64,000 nucleotides of DNA from Gelidibacter maritimus (GTDB taxonomy: Bacteria > Bacteroidota > Bacteroidia > Flavobacteriales > Flavobacteriaceae), in contig NZ_JACGLT010000009.1 in assembly GCF_014062315.1 (NCBI RefSeq), positions 1-64,000 on the forward strand, read 5' to 3'. Every line of letters begins with the position of its first letter. Within the stretch, counting starts at the first letter, position 1. Below the pieces are notes generated by a model that was not told where the DNA came from, did not search any database, and worked only from the letters and a program-made list of their open reading frames with translations. Below, one piece after another: positions 52,021 to 61,403 of the stretch. The position numbers were made by a program, and so were the translations under genes.

Positions 52021-53148
52021 ATGAAATACTACATCATTGCTGGCGAGGCCTCTGGAGATTTACATGGTGCCAACCTCATGAAAGCACTGCAAAAACAAGA
52101 TGTCAACGCGCAATTCAGATTTTGGGGAGGTGATTTGATGGAGGCTGTTAGCCCTAAGCTTGTAAAACATTATCGTGATTTGGCTTTCATGGGCTTTTTG
52201 GAAGTGGTTATGAATTTAAGGACCATTACCAAAAACCTTAGCTTTTGTAAAACTGATATTGAACGTTACAATCCGGATGCCCTGATATTTATTGACTATC
52301 CGGGCTTTAACTTACGCATTGCCAAATGGGCAAAACAGAAAGGCTACAAAACCCACTATTATATTTCCCCTCAAATTTGGGCCTGGAAAGAAAATAGAAT
52401 TCACGCCATCAAACGTGATGTTGATAAAATGTACGTCATCTTGCCTTTCGAGAAAGCGTTTTATGAAGACAAACATCAATATCCTGTTGAATTTGTTGGA
52501 CACCCGTTAATTGACGCGATTGCCGATAGGCATCAAGTGAGTGAATATGAGTTTAGAGCCAAACGCGGCCTCTCAGACAAACCAATCATTGCCTTATTAC
52601 CGGGAAGCAGAAAGCAGGAAATACGCAAGATGCTTGCGGTAATGTTAAGCATTGTCAAAGATTTTGAAGACTATCAATTTGTTATTGCTGGTGCCCCTAG
52701 TCAAGATTATGAATTTTATAGAGGCTTTATTAAAAAAGAAAATGTCTCTTTTGTCAACAATAAAACTTATGATCTTTTAAGCTTAGCTACCGCAGCATTG
52801 GTTACTTCTGGAACGGCAACTTTAGAAACTGCTTTGTTTAAAGTGCCAGAAGTGGTGTGTTATAAGGGAAGCTGGATGTCTTATCAAATTGCGAAACGGG
52901 TTATTAATTTAAAGTATATTTCCCTGGTCAATCTCATCATGGACAAACCTGTTGTCACCGAATTGATTCAGGGTGATTTTAATTCCAAACGTCTCAAAAA
53001 GGAATTGCAGGATATCTTACGACCCGAAAAAAGAGAGACGCTTTTTATGGAGTACTTTCAATTAGAAAAGAAATTAGGAGGAAAAGGGGCGAGCGAAAAC
53101 ACGGCAAAATTAATTTATCAAGAGGTGAAAAAAGATAAAGTACAGTAA
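52021..53148 (+). CDS. lpxB: Lipid-A-disaccharide synthase
   Basis: The 375-aa GT19 enzyme joins UDP-2,3-diacylglucosamine and lipid X into the tetraacyl disaccharide of lipid A at the inner membrane. YYIIAGEASGDLHGANLMKA, the IDYPGFNLRIAKWAKQKG segment, YISPQIWAWKENRI and LLPGSRKQEI are all LpxB signatures; VTSGTATLETALFKVPEVV is the donor-binding loop. It ends in a basic tail. Confidence 0.97.
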   Translation: MKYYIIAGEASGDLHGANLMKALQKQDVNAQFRFWGGDLMEAVSPKLVKHYRDLAFMGFLEVVMNLRTITKNLSFCKTDIERYNPDALIFIDYPGFNLRIAKWAKQKGYKTHYYISPQIWAWKENRIHAIKRDVDKMYVILPFEKAFYEDKHQYPVEFVGHPLIDAIADRHQVSEYEFRAKRGLSDKPIIALLPGSRKQEIRKMLAVMLSIVKDFEDYQFVIAGAPSQDYEFYRGFIKKENVSFVNNKTYDLLSLATAALVTSGTATLETALFKVPEVVCYKGSWMSYQIAKRVINLKYISLVNLIMDKPVVTELIQGDFNSKRLKKELQDILRPEKRETLFMEYFQLEKKLGGKGASENTAKLIYQEVKKDKVQ

Positions 53149-53258
53149 TTTTTAGAGAAACTTTATACTTTAGAAATTCGATCATCGTTTATTGAACATG
53201 TTGATAGAACTCAATTAACAACTACGATTATTTTTATTAATAGAATGATTTTGACCTT

Positions 53259-53870
53259 ATGAAGAAGATTGTCTTATGCCTTCTTTTATTCATCGCATTT
53301 AGCAGCTGCACTTCAACTAAGGAAATAGCGATGACCACATCTAAAACAAGGCAACCTGAATCAAATTCGCTATTGTGTGCCACCAAGCCTATTCTGCCTG
53401 TTGATGTCAAGTCTATTACATTAAACCCTGTGGATGTAGCACCAATTAGCCTGAATATTTCAAGTGAACTTCCAAAGTCTATCCATACAAAAGCCAGCAG
53501 GATTGTAGACTATGCTTTTGCGTTTGATGGTGTAAAATACAAACGTGGCGGAACAACGTTAGAGGGCATGGATTGTTCCGGATTGGTTGTTACTACTTTT
53601 AACAGCGAAAACATTACTTTGCCGAGAATCTCAAGAGATATGGCAAATACGGGTAGTTTAATTGATTTAAAAGAGGTCAGTAAAGGCGATTTATTATTTT
53701 TTGCCACCCGTAAAAACAGTAAGTCCATTAGCCATGTCGGAATTGTTACGACGGCAGCGGATGGATTTGTAGAGTTTATCCATGCCAGTGTCAATAAGGG
53801 CGTAATTGTTTCTAATATGGCAGAAAAATATTGGCATTTGACCTTTGTGCAGGCAAGGCGCGTCATATAG
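53259..53870 (+). CDS. NlpC/P60 (C40) family lipoprotein peptidase 1
   Basis: A 203-aa protein with lipoprotein signal MKKIVLCLLLFIAFSSCTST (lipobox FSSC). A ~70-residue linker precedes the C40 domain: catalytic Cys in GMDCSGLVVTTFN, His in ISHVGIVTTAADG and the third polar residue in FIHAS. It cuts peptidoglycan stem peptides (gamma-D-Glu-DAP type by family). The next gene is a close paralogue. Confidence 0.92.
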   Translation: MKKIVLCLLLFIAFSSCTSTKEIAMTTSKTRQPESNSLLCATKPILPVDVKSITLNPVDVAPISLNISSELPKSIHTKASRIVDYAFAFDGVKYKRGGTTLEGMDCSGLVVTTFNSENITLPRISRDMANTGSLIDLKEVSKGDLLFFATRKNSKSISHVGIVTTAADGFVEFIHASVNKGVIVSNMAEKYWHLTFVQARRVI

Positions 53871-53953
53871 CAGCTATAACAACTAAATTACACACATTTT
53901 GCTCAAAGTTGTAATAAATTAATATTTTTATAAAAAATTTACCATTCTTCAAA

Positions 53954-54475
53954 ATGAAAAAGATTGCCCTACTCCTTCTTTTACTGATCACTTTTAGCAG
54001 CTGTAAATCATCTAAAAAAGTCGCGACCACAAAATCAAAGTCCGTAAAAATTGAGTCACGTTCTCGAAAATCAGCTTCAACATCTTTCAATCCACAAGCC
54101 GATAAAGTCGTCGATTACGCCCTCAAATTTGATGGCGTAAAATACAAATATGGTGGCACTACAAGAAAAGGCATGGATTGCTCTGGGTTAATAGTAACCT
54201 CTTTCAACAGTGAGAATATTTCGTTGCCAAGAACTACCGGAGACCTGTCAACAACTGGCGATTGGATTGACCTAAAACAAGTGACTAAAGGGGATCTATT
54301 GTTTTTTGCAACCCGAAAAAACAGTAGAAAGGTCAACCATGTGGGCATTGTAACAGAAGCCTATAATGGGAACGTTGAGTTTATACACGCTAGTACCAGT
54401 AATGGAGTGATGGTTTCAAATCTTGCAGAAAAATATTGGTACTTCGCCTTCGTACAGGCAAGACGTGTTTTATAG
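53954..54475 (+). CDS. NlpC/P60 (C40) family lipoprotein peptidase 2
   Basis: A 173-aa protein with the signal MKKIALLLLLLITFSSCKSS (lipobox FSSC) and a C40 domain: Cys in GMDCSGLIVTSFN, His in VNHVGIVTEAYNG, FIHAS. It is a tandem duplicate of the preceding gene; the linker is shorter and basic. The two differ mainly before the catalytic domain. Confidence 0.92.
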   Translation: MKKIALLLLLLITFSSCKSSKKVATTKSKSVKIESRSRKSASTSFNPQADKVVDYALKFDGVKYKYGGTTRKGMDCSGLIVTSFNSENISLPRTTGDLSTTGDWIDLKQVTKGDLLFFATRKNSRKVNHVGIVTEAYNGNVEFIHASTSNGVMVSNLAEKYWYFAFVQARRVL

Positions 54476-54500
54476 TCCTTATTTTTAGTAACTTAGATTC

Positions 54501-56543
54501 ATGAAGTTACTGAATTTTGCGATTATCAAGCTTACCCTCTGCCTTATAATAGGCATTCTTTTGGCGCATTATTTTGACACCCCATTTGTTTATAGCTTAG
54601 CGCTTACTGCAACCTTAATTTTAGCTCTAGCCGCATTTCTGGTTGGTGAAAAAAAACGTTTGGTAAAATCTTTTGGATTCGGGTTGCTGACTATTTTCAC
54701 GTTTATTGGACTGGGGAATTTGAGTTATCAGCTCCATGATCAAAGCTCCTTCAAAAACCACTACACGCAACATATTGATCCTGCAAACGACACGATAAAA
54801 ACGCTATATTTTCAAGTTAGAGAGGTGCTCAAACCAAGCGTGTATCACGATAAATATACTGTGGACATTCTCAATATTAATGATCAGCAGCTTGTTGGAA
54901 AGACACTTTTAAATGTTGAAAAAGACAGTGTGGCCATACCGATTAAAGTGGATGCTATTTTTGTAACTACTTCACCACTATCCGACTTAAATCCGCCAAT
55001 TAATCCTAATCAATTCGATTATAAAAGATATCTTCAAAAACAATATATCTATCACCAAATTTTCACGAGTAGAGCTGAGCTATTTCTCGTTTCTTCACAC
55101 ACGAATACGATTTTTGGGCACGCAGCACAGTTGCGAAATCATATCAATTCAAAGTTAAAATCCTATAATTTCAAACCTGACGAGCTAGCTTTAATAAATG
55201 CCCTATTGCTGGGCCAACGACAAGACATCAGCCCTGAAATCTACAATAGTTACTCCAGGGCGGGCGCAGTTCATATTTTGGCAGTTTCGGGACTTCATGT
55301 GGGTATTGTATTGCTGCTTCTCAATTCATTGTTCAGACCTTTGGAATATCTCAAAAACGGAAAAACCATAAAGATTGCTTTGATTTTGCTGATTTTATGG
55401 GGCTTTGCAGTGGTTGCGGGTTTATCAGCATCAGTAACCCGAGCGGTAACTATGTTTAGTGTTGTTGCCATTGGAATGAATTTAAAGCGATCTACCAACA
55501 TATTTAATACGCTGGCCATTTCTATGTTTATCCTTTTGCTTTTTAAGCCAATGTTCTTATTTGACGTGGGATTTCAGATGAGCTATTTGGCAGTAATTGC
55601 CATTGTAAGTTTTCAACCCTTGCTGGAACGCTTATGGCAACCAAAATTAAAGCCTGTGAAAAAACTATGGGATATATTTACGGTAACCTTAGCAGCCCAA
55701 TTTGGCGTCGTGCCTATTAGTTTGTTTTATTTCCATCAATTTCCTGGCTTGTTCTTTATATCCAATCTGGTTATTATTCCTTTCTTAGGATTTATTCTGG
55801 GGATGGGTATTCTGATTATTCTAATGGCCTCGGTAAATATACTACCATTCTGGTTTGCCGATATTTATGGCGGCATTATAAGCGTAATGAACAACTTCAT
55901 ACAGTGGGTGTCTCTTCAAGAGCGGTTTGTTTTTTCAGACCTGAGCTTTAGCTTACTTCAAGTACTTACTGCCTACTTGGTTATAGTAACCTTAGTTTCT
56001 GTATTCAAAAAGCCAGTTTTCAAACGCTTAACGATGGCCATGTTTGCAGTATTAACTTTTCAATCGGTATTAATTTTTGAAGAAAAAATGAATCAGACTG
56101 AAGAGTTTGTGGTCTTTCACAAAAGCAGACAAAGTCTTATTGGGTTAAAATCAAATACCACTTTGACTGTATCGCATAATTTTGACAGCATCACTTCAGT
56201 CACTGATAATGTGATCAGAAATTATAAAATTGGCAATGCCATAAAAAATATAAAGCATCACAGCATAGAAGACATCTATATCTTCGGAACGAAAAGAATT
56301 TTAATAGTTGACAGTTTAGGTGTTTACAGGGTTCCAAATCTCCATCCCGAGATCGTGATTTTGAGAAGTTCACCAAAAATAAACCTAAACCGTCTATTGG
56401 ATTCCGTAAAACCCATAGTGATTATTGCTGACGGCAGCAATTACAAAAGCTATTTTGAGCGATGGGAACGAAGTTGTATGAAACAAAATATCACATTTCA
56501 TTCTACGGGGAGAGATGGTGCGTTTGTGCTGAGAGAACCATAA
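54501..56543 (+). CDS. ComEC/Rec2 family DNA-uptake membrane protein
   Basis: A 680-aa polytopic protein. Two helices open it, then a DUF4131-type soluble part (FKNHYTQHIDPANDTIKTLY), and the Competence domain with GAVHILAVSGLHVGIVLLLL and GLSASVTRAVTMFSVV, at least eight helices. The C-terminal ~165 residues resemble the beta-lactamase-like region but no H-x-H-x-D-H metal motif is present. The family forms the inner-membrane channel for DNA during transformation. Confidence 0.9.
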   Translation: MKLLNFAIIKLTLCLIIGILLAHYFDTPFVYSLALTATLILALAAFLVGEKKRLVKSFGFGLLTIFTFIGLGNLSYQLHDQSSFKNHYTQHIDPANDTIKTLYFQVREVLKPSVYHDKYTVDILNINDQQLVGKTLLNVEKDSVAIPIKVDAIFVTTSPLSDLNPPINPNQFDYKRYLQKQYIYHQIFTSRAELFLVSSHTNTIFGHAAQLRNHINSKLKSYNFKPDELALINALLLGQRQDISPEIYNSYSRAGAVHILAVSGLHVGIVLLLLNSLFRPLEYLKNGKTIKIALILLILWGFAVVAGLSASVTRAVTMFSVVAIGMNLKRSTNIFNTLAISMFILLLFKPMFLFDVGFQMSYLAVIAIVSFQPLLERLWQPKLKPVKKLWDIFTVTLAAQFGVVPISLFYFHQFPGLFFISNLVIIPFLGFILGMGILIILMASVNILPFWFADIYGGIISVMNNFIQWVSLQERFVFSDLSFSLLQVLTAYLVIVTLVSVFKKPVFKRLTMAMFAVLTFQSVLIFEEKMNQTEEFVVFHKSRQSLIGLKSNTTLTVSHNFDSITSVTDNVIRNYKIGNAIKNIKHHSIEDIYIFGTKRILIVDSLGVYRVPNLHPEIVILRSSPKINLNRLLDSVKPIVIIADGSNYKSYFERWERSCMKQNITFHSTGRDGAFVLREP

Positions 56544-56646
56544 TTCCAATGTCATTCTGCCTCCTGAAGATTTTCGAAGATGTGTTTGTGTTTCCCGCAG
56601 ATTTCGCAGATTTACGCAGAGACTTCTCAGCCCCAAATAAGAAAAA

Positions 56647-56675
56647 ACCCTTTTCACATAACCAGCAAAAAGGGT
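56647..56675 (-). terminator. Terminator downstream of the thioredoxin-like gene
   Basis: ACCCTTTT pairs with AAAAGGGT over a 13-nt loop; on the minus strand TTTTTTC follows the stem. It lies about 97 nt after the minus-strand stop at 56772. Confidence 0.65.
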
Positions 56676-56771
56676 AACTCTATATTTTAAGAATTTGACT
56701 TAAAAGTAAAAGGAAACCTACTGTATTTCACAAATGAGAACTTCTATTTAAGAGCCCTTAGTAATTTCTTT

Positions 56772-57320
56772 CTACCCTTTAAACTGAGGTTCAAACGCGG
56801 TATGGTAGGCGTTGAAATCTTCTTGGGTTTCCATTTCCTTGTGCTTATCATTCAGGAACATTTTAAGGTATAATTCCAGTTGTTGCGGATTTTGATAGCC
56901 TCTAAGGGGTGTTATAATATCGCCGTTTTCATCAAAAAACATGATGGTTGGATAGGCGTTTACCTGGAAAGCATAGGTTAAATCGTGTACACTATTTCGG
57001 CGGCTGGTCATTTCTGGTTTATAGCCCTTATTAGAATAGGTCTTGCCTTTGTATTTGACAACTTCATTACCCTCACCATTAAATTTTACGGCATAGTAAT
57101 TAGCGTTGACATATTTGGCAACATCAGGATTTTGGAAGGTATTCCTATCCAACATTTTACACGGCCCACACCAATTGGTATAGACATCCATCATTATTTT
57201 TTTAGGTGCTTTTTTTTGAAGCTCCAAGGCCTCTTCAAAAGTAATCCAATTTATTTCTTGTGCGACACCGTTAAAGGCCATTAATAATGTCAAGACCCCT
57301 ATAAATGCTAACTTTTTCAT
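56772..57320 (-). CDS. Exported thioredoxin-like protein
   Basis: A 182-aa protein with signal peptide MKKLAFIGVLTLLMAFNGVA (cleavage near VAQ) and a thioredoxin fold with the redox site NWCGPCKMLDRNTF (C-x-x-C near residue 50) and the cis-Pro segment QVNAYPTIMFFDENG. Likely periplasmic thiol oxidoreductase. The middle insert (NGEGNEVVKYKGKTYSNKGY) is found in Bacteroidota thioredoxin-like proteins of the DUF255-related type. Confidence 0.9.
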   Translation of the reverse strand: MKKLAFIGVLTLLMAFNGVAQEINWITFEEALELQKKAPKKIMMDVYTNWCGPCKMLDRNTFQNPDVAKYVNANYYAVKFNGEGNEVVKYKGKTYSNKGYKPEMTSRRNSVHDLTYAFQVNAYPTIMFFDENGDIITPLRGYQNPQQLELYLKMFLNDKHKEMETQEDFNAYHTAFEPQFKG

Positions 57321-57359
57321 TCTAATTATTTTTTTACAAATCTAAGTGGAAACTACAAA

Positions 57360-57383
57360 AAATGCTCCAAAGTTGGAGCATTT
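57360..57383 (-). terminator. Terminator after the POT transporter genes
   Basis: AAATGCTCCAA and TTGGAGCATTT pair perfectly around AG; on the minus strand TTTT follows. It lies 26 nt after the stop of the transporter gene. Confidence 0.9.
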
Positions 57384-57408
57384 GACGTTTATTTAACAAA
57401 TTTTTCGA

Positions 57409-59196
57409 TTAGCGCACGCCGTGCATTAGTTTTTTGAGTACAGGATTCAGTACCATTGACACGAATCCAACGGCAATAGGAATGACGGCAAATATCAAAA
57501 AGAAAGTCCCCAAAGAATACTCTGCAGAAATCTTATCAATCATCCCACCCATGGTATTTGCAAGTTTTTGGCCCACGGCGATGGCCAGGTACCAAACCCC
57601 AAACATAAATCCTATCATACGTGCTGGCACCAATTTACTTAAATATGACAATCCTAATGGCGATAAACAAAGTTCGCCCATTGTGTGGAACAAATAGGCC
57701 AGAATCAAAAAGATCATACTTACAGAAGCCGTTCTTGCTCCCGACGGAATATCTGAAGCGCCATAAGCCAAAACTCCAAATCCTACTCCTAAAAGTATCA
57801 ATCCTATAGCATACTTCATTGCAGCACTCGGATTGTATTTACTTTCCCACCATTTTGAGAAAAGGGGCGCAAGTGTAATAATAAAGAAAGAGTTTAAAAT
57901 GCCGAACCATGTGGCATCAACTTTCAACTCTTCTGAAAAGGATTTGTCGTAAATACGGTAAATAACAAGAATCCATAAACATAGAAAGGCAATCCCTAGC
58001 ACGACATTTGAAGCCCCAATTTTGGTAAAGGTTTTTTTGAAGATTAAGAAAATAACATAAGTGATAATGATGAGTGGTATGGTGGTCAACAAGCCGTCAA
58101 CAATCTTAAAAACAGTGGCCGTATTCCCAGCTAAGTCACGATTGGTATAATCACTGGCAAACAAGGTCATCGAACCGAGAGATTGCTCAAAAAACGCGAA
58201 AAAGAAAACGGTGAACAACGCAAATATCGAAACTGCAACCAAACGATCTCTCACAATTGGAATATATCGAGAAATCCGCATGACCAGCACTATTAGAAAG
58301 AGAATTAGCGCAGCAATAACAACCAAATTTGAGCCACTCATTCCCATAAACTCAAAAGGTAACATGGTGCTTCCGCCTATTTTCTCAATGGGATCATTAA
58401 ACAAATAAAATAATCCTCCAACTGATGATAAGGCGATAAGTACTTTATCAAAAGTGGTAAAAGGGTTCAATTTTGAAGCGGCCTCAACTTCATCCTTTAT
58501 AACTTCCGGATCGGTAATATCCTCGGCATCATGCAGCACCACATCAATTTTCTTAGATGGAACCGCACCTATTTTTCCAAATATTTTATGTGCCAATAAG
58601 AATTGCAGCATTCCCAATAACATAAAAATTCCGGCAAGACCAAAGCCGTAGGCCCATCCGTAATTCTCAGCCAGATATCCGCAAAGCATCATTCCAAAGA
58701 AAGCACCAGCATTGACCCCCATGTAAAAAATGGTGTAGGCACCGTCCTTTTTAGACTCTCTGGTTTTGTACATTTCGGAGATGATGGACGTAATATTTGG
58801 TTTAAAAAACCCAGTTCCGAGCACTAATAAGGCCAAACCTAAATAAAAAGACATTGTTGTTTCCAATGCCATAGCGGCATGACCCAGGGTCATAATGATA
58901 CAGCCTATAACAACGGCTAATCGGTAACCCGTCCATTTATCAGCAATCCATCCGCCAATAATAGGCGTTAAATATAAAAGTGACGCATAGGTACCAATTA
59001 ATGAAAGCGCGTGTTCACGTGGCCAATCCCAACCTGGATTATCGCTCACTAACGGTGCAGTTAAAAACAAGATTAAAAGAATACGCATTCCATAGAAGGA
59101 AAAGCGTTCCCACATTTCTGTAAAGAAGAGAATAAATAAGCCTATAGGATGTCCGAGAACCGTGTCTTTAAAGAGATTTTCAATATCAGTATTCAT
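57409..59196 (-). CDS. POT family proton-dependent oligopeptide transporter 1
   Basis: A 595-aa MFS-type peptide:H+ symporter. N-terminal motif FFTEMWERFSFYGMRILLIL (about residues 24-43, the PTR2 signature with ERFxxYG), GTGFFKPNITSIISEMY (second signature) and about 14 helices; a soluble loop (about 215-250) is rich in Asp/Glu. Imports di- and tripeptides across the inner membrane. Starts 19 nt after transporter 2, in one operon with the S9 peptidase upstream. Confidence 0.95.
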   Translation of the reverse strand: MNTDIENLFKDTVLGHPIGLFILFFTEMWERFSFYGMRILLILFLTAPLVSDNPGWDWPREHALSLIGTYASLLYLTPIIGGWIADKWTGYRLAVVIGCIIMTLGHAAMALETTMSFYLGLALLVLGTGFFKPNITSIISEMYKTRESKKDGAYTIFYMGVNAGAFFGMMLCGYLAENYGWAYGFGLAGIFMLLGMLQFLLAHKIFGKIGAVPSKKIDVVLHDAEDITDPEVIKDEVEAASKLNPFTTFDKVLIALSSVGGLFYLFNDPIEKIGGSTMLPFEFMGMSGSNLVVIAALILFLIVLVMRISRYIPIVRDRLVAVSIFALFTVFFFAFFEQSLGSMTLFASDYTNRDLAGNTATVFKIVDGLLTTIPLIIITYVIFLIFKKTFTKIGASNVVLGIAFLCLWILVIYRIYDKSFSEELKVDATWFGILNSFFIITLAPLFSKWWESKYNPSAAMKYAIGLILLGVGFGVLAYGASDIPSGARTASVSMIFLILAYLFHTMGELCLSPLGLSYLSKLVPARMIGFMFGVWYLAIAVGQKLANTMGGMIDKISAEYSLGTFFLIFAVIPIAVGFVSMVLNPVLKKLMHGVR

Positions 59197-59215
59197 AATA
59201 TGCTATACTATATAA

Positions 59216-61048
59216 TTAGTTGTTAATATCTGGGTCTGCAAGTTCAAAAGGTTCATTGTCCTTGATTTCATGTTCATGGTCTTCAGCACCATGGGTCAGT
59301 TTTTTAAGCTTTTTCAAGAACACAATCAGCAACAGACCAAAAGCTACGGTAAAAATGGTCAACCACATAAACGTAGCATACTCTTGCGCACTTTGATCTT
59401 CTTCTAAAACAAAGGACACCCCGTAATCTTTCCCATCACCTTTATTCTCTAAATTCTGTGCTTTGTCCTTATCCTTTTCAAAAACCAACCTAGCGTGGTA
59501 CGGATTTGAAGCCGTGATTCCATCTTCCTTAAGAGTTTCCAATAGCTCGTCAGTATTTGCGTCGGGTTTCTGAGATAGTTCAAAAAGATTGTTTAGTGTA
59601 GTGCCACTATTTATCTCTTTATAGATGACTTGGTCATTCTCGGCGAAAACTTCTGCTTTGATACTAAAGTTTTTATCCTCATTGATTGGGTAATCATAAA
59701 TGGTGACAATTTTCTTTTCCTGATTTCTTATTTTCATGGAATCCTTAGAAATAAACGGGAGAATTTCCTGTTTGCTCACGATCATTTCACCTTGAAACGG
59801 TTCCAATTGTGAAGACGAACCAATACTTCCTGCCAATCGATTTCCAAAACCTGTTGCTGCAAAATAAACTCCCATCATGATGGACGCATATTTCAGTGGT
59901 GCTAATTTGGTGATAAATGATAAGGAAACCGGAGAGGTGCATAATTCTCCAATGGTATGGAATAGGTAGGCCAAAAAGATCCAAAACATGGCGGCTTTCC
60001 CAAAAGCTTCAGCACTCGCCTCTTTTGATGCGAACATCATAAAAACAAACCCTAAGCCCATGATGATAGTTCCAACGGCCATTTTAAATAAAGACGACGA
60101 TTCTCTACCTTTCTTTTTCCACCAAATCCAGAAACTACCTACGACAGTTCCGAAAATGATAATGTATCCTGCGTTTAAGGATTGGAATACGGCGGCCGGA
60201 ATTTCTTCCAACCAGCTCAATCCAACAGTTCGATCAACTTTGGAGTCTGTATAAAGATTCATCAATCCTCCAGCTTGCTCAAAAGCACCCCAAAAAACAA
60301 TAACAATCAAAAACGAAATAAGCAATACGACTACACGATCTTTCTCAATTTTACTGAGCGGTTTTTTCCGGGCTAATTTTTCTGCTTCACTTGCCGATTC
60401 CCCTCCAGAAAACTCGCCAACGCCTTTCAGAAATTTCTGTCCCCAAACAAAAACAATTTGGCCAATCAGCATTCCAATGCCTGCAAGCCCAAACCCATAA
60501 TGCCATCCGTAATAATAGGCCACAAAACCAACAGTAATACTGGCCAAGAAGGCACCAATATTAATGCCGATATAAAAAATGGTAAAGCCACTATCGCGTC
60601 TGATATCGCCTTCTTGGTATAGGCCACCCACCATGGTTGAGATGTTCGGTTTTAATCCACCAACACCCAATATTATGAGAATAAGACCAGTGAAAAACGC
60701 CCAATCTTGGGGAATTGCCAAGATACCATGTCCAAAACAAAGTAACAGTCCTCCGAAGAGCACGGTTTTCTTTTGTCCTAAAAATTTATCGGCAATCCAA
60801 CCTCCAGGAATCGAAGCCACATACACCAACATCGTATACCAGCCATAGAGCCAAATCGCATCTTTATTACTCCACCCTAATCCTGGGTCTATTGCTGTGG
60901 CAGAAGTAGCGATATATAACACCAGAATTCCCCGCATCCCATAGTATGAGAAGCGCTCCCACATTTCAGTGAAAAATAGTATAAAAAGACCTGCTGGATG
61001 CCCAAAAATTTCTTTGCGATTTTTGGGTTGAGATACGGTTGTTGCCAT
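59216..61048 (-). CDS. POT family proton-dependent oligopeptide transporter 2
   Basis: A 610-aa paralogue with FFTEMWERFSYYGMRGILVL and GVGGLKPNISTMVGGLYQEG. It carries a soluble insert of ~130 residues near the C-terminus (about 440-560, containing SKQEILPFISKDSMKIRNQE and KEDGITASNPYHARL) between the last helices, which is found in a Bacteroidota subgroup and faces the periplasm or cytosol. Function as for transporter 1. Confidence 0.95.
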   Translation of the reverse strand: MATTVSQPKNRKEIFGHPAGLFILFFTEMWERFSYYGMRGILVLYIATSATAIDPGLGWSNKDAIWLYGWYTMLVYVASIPGGWIADKFLGQKKTVLFGGLLLCFGHGILAIPQDWAFFTGLILIILGVGGLKPNISTMVGGLYQEGDIRRDSGFTIFYIGINIGAFLASITVGFVAYYYGWHYGFGLAGIGMLIGQIVFVWGQKFLKGVGEFSGGESASEAEKLARKKPLSKIEKDRVVVLLISFLIVIVFWGAFEQAGGLMNLYTDSKVDRTVGLSWLEEIPAAVFQSLNAGYIIIFGTVVGSFWIWWKKKGRESSSLFKMAVGTIIMGLGFVFMMFASKEASAEAFGKAAMFWIFLAYLFHTIGELCTSPVSLSFITKLAPLKYASIMMGVYFAATGFGNRLAGSIGSSSQLEPFQGEMIVSKQEILPFISKDSMKIRNQEKKIVTIYDYPINEDKNFSIKAEVFAENDQVIYKEINSGTTLNNLFELSQKPDANTDELLETLKEDGITASNPYHARLVFEKDKDKAQNLENKGDGKDYGVSFVLEEDQSAQEYATFMWLTIFTVAFGLLLIVFLKKLKKLTHGAEDHEHEIKDNEPFELADPDINN

Positions 61049-61163
61049 AAGATATTGTTTCGTTTAGGTTTTAAAAATAGTATATTAATTTTTGTGAGGC
61101 ACTCTATATCGTAAATAATCTACATTTACAGATTTTAAAGTTGCACAATGAAATGGATAAACA

Positions 61164-61391
61164 CTAGTATAATTGCATAGCATCGGCATTGCTCCACTCC
61201 CAGCCACCTTTGCTTATTTCTGTTATTAAGAATACGGTTAATAACGCTCGCATTCCGTAGTAACTGAAACGTTCCCACATTTCAGTAAAAAATAATATAA
61301 ACAATCCGGCAGGATGTCCCATTACCATTTTATCATCTACACCTTGTTTAGCAAGATGGGCAATTAATCCTGGGTCTCTCTCTTGACTCAT
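61164..61391 (-). pseudogene. Truncated POT family transporter, N-terminal fragment only
   Basis: The 75 codons end ADAMQLY then TAG. Up to that point it is a normal POT start: GHPAGLFILFFTEMWERFSY and YGMRALLTVFLITEIS. A complete gene would go on for about 500 more codons (paralogues continue GWYT...). The 115 bp between its stop and transporter 2 show no trace of the rest, so a deletion removed it. It begins 12 nt after the S9 peptidase stop. Confidence 0.9.
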
Positions 61392-61403
61392 AAAATTTAA
61401 TTT

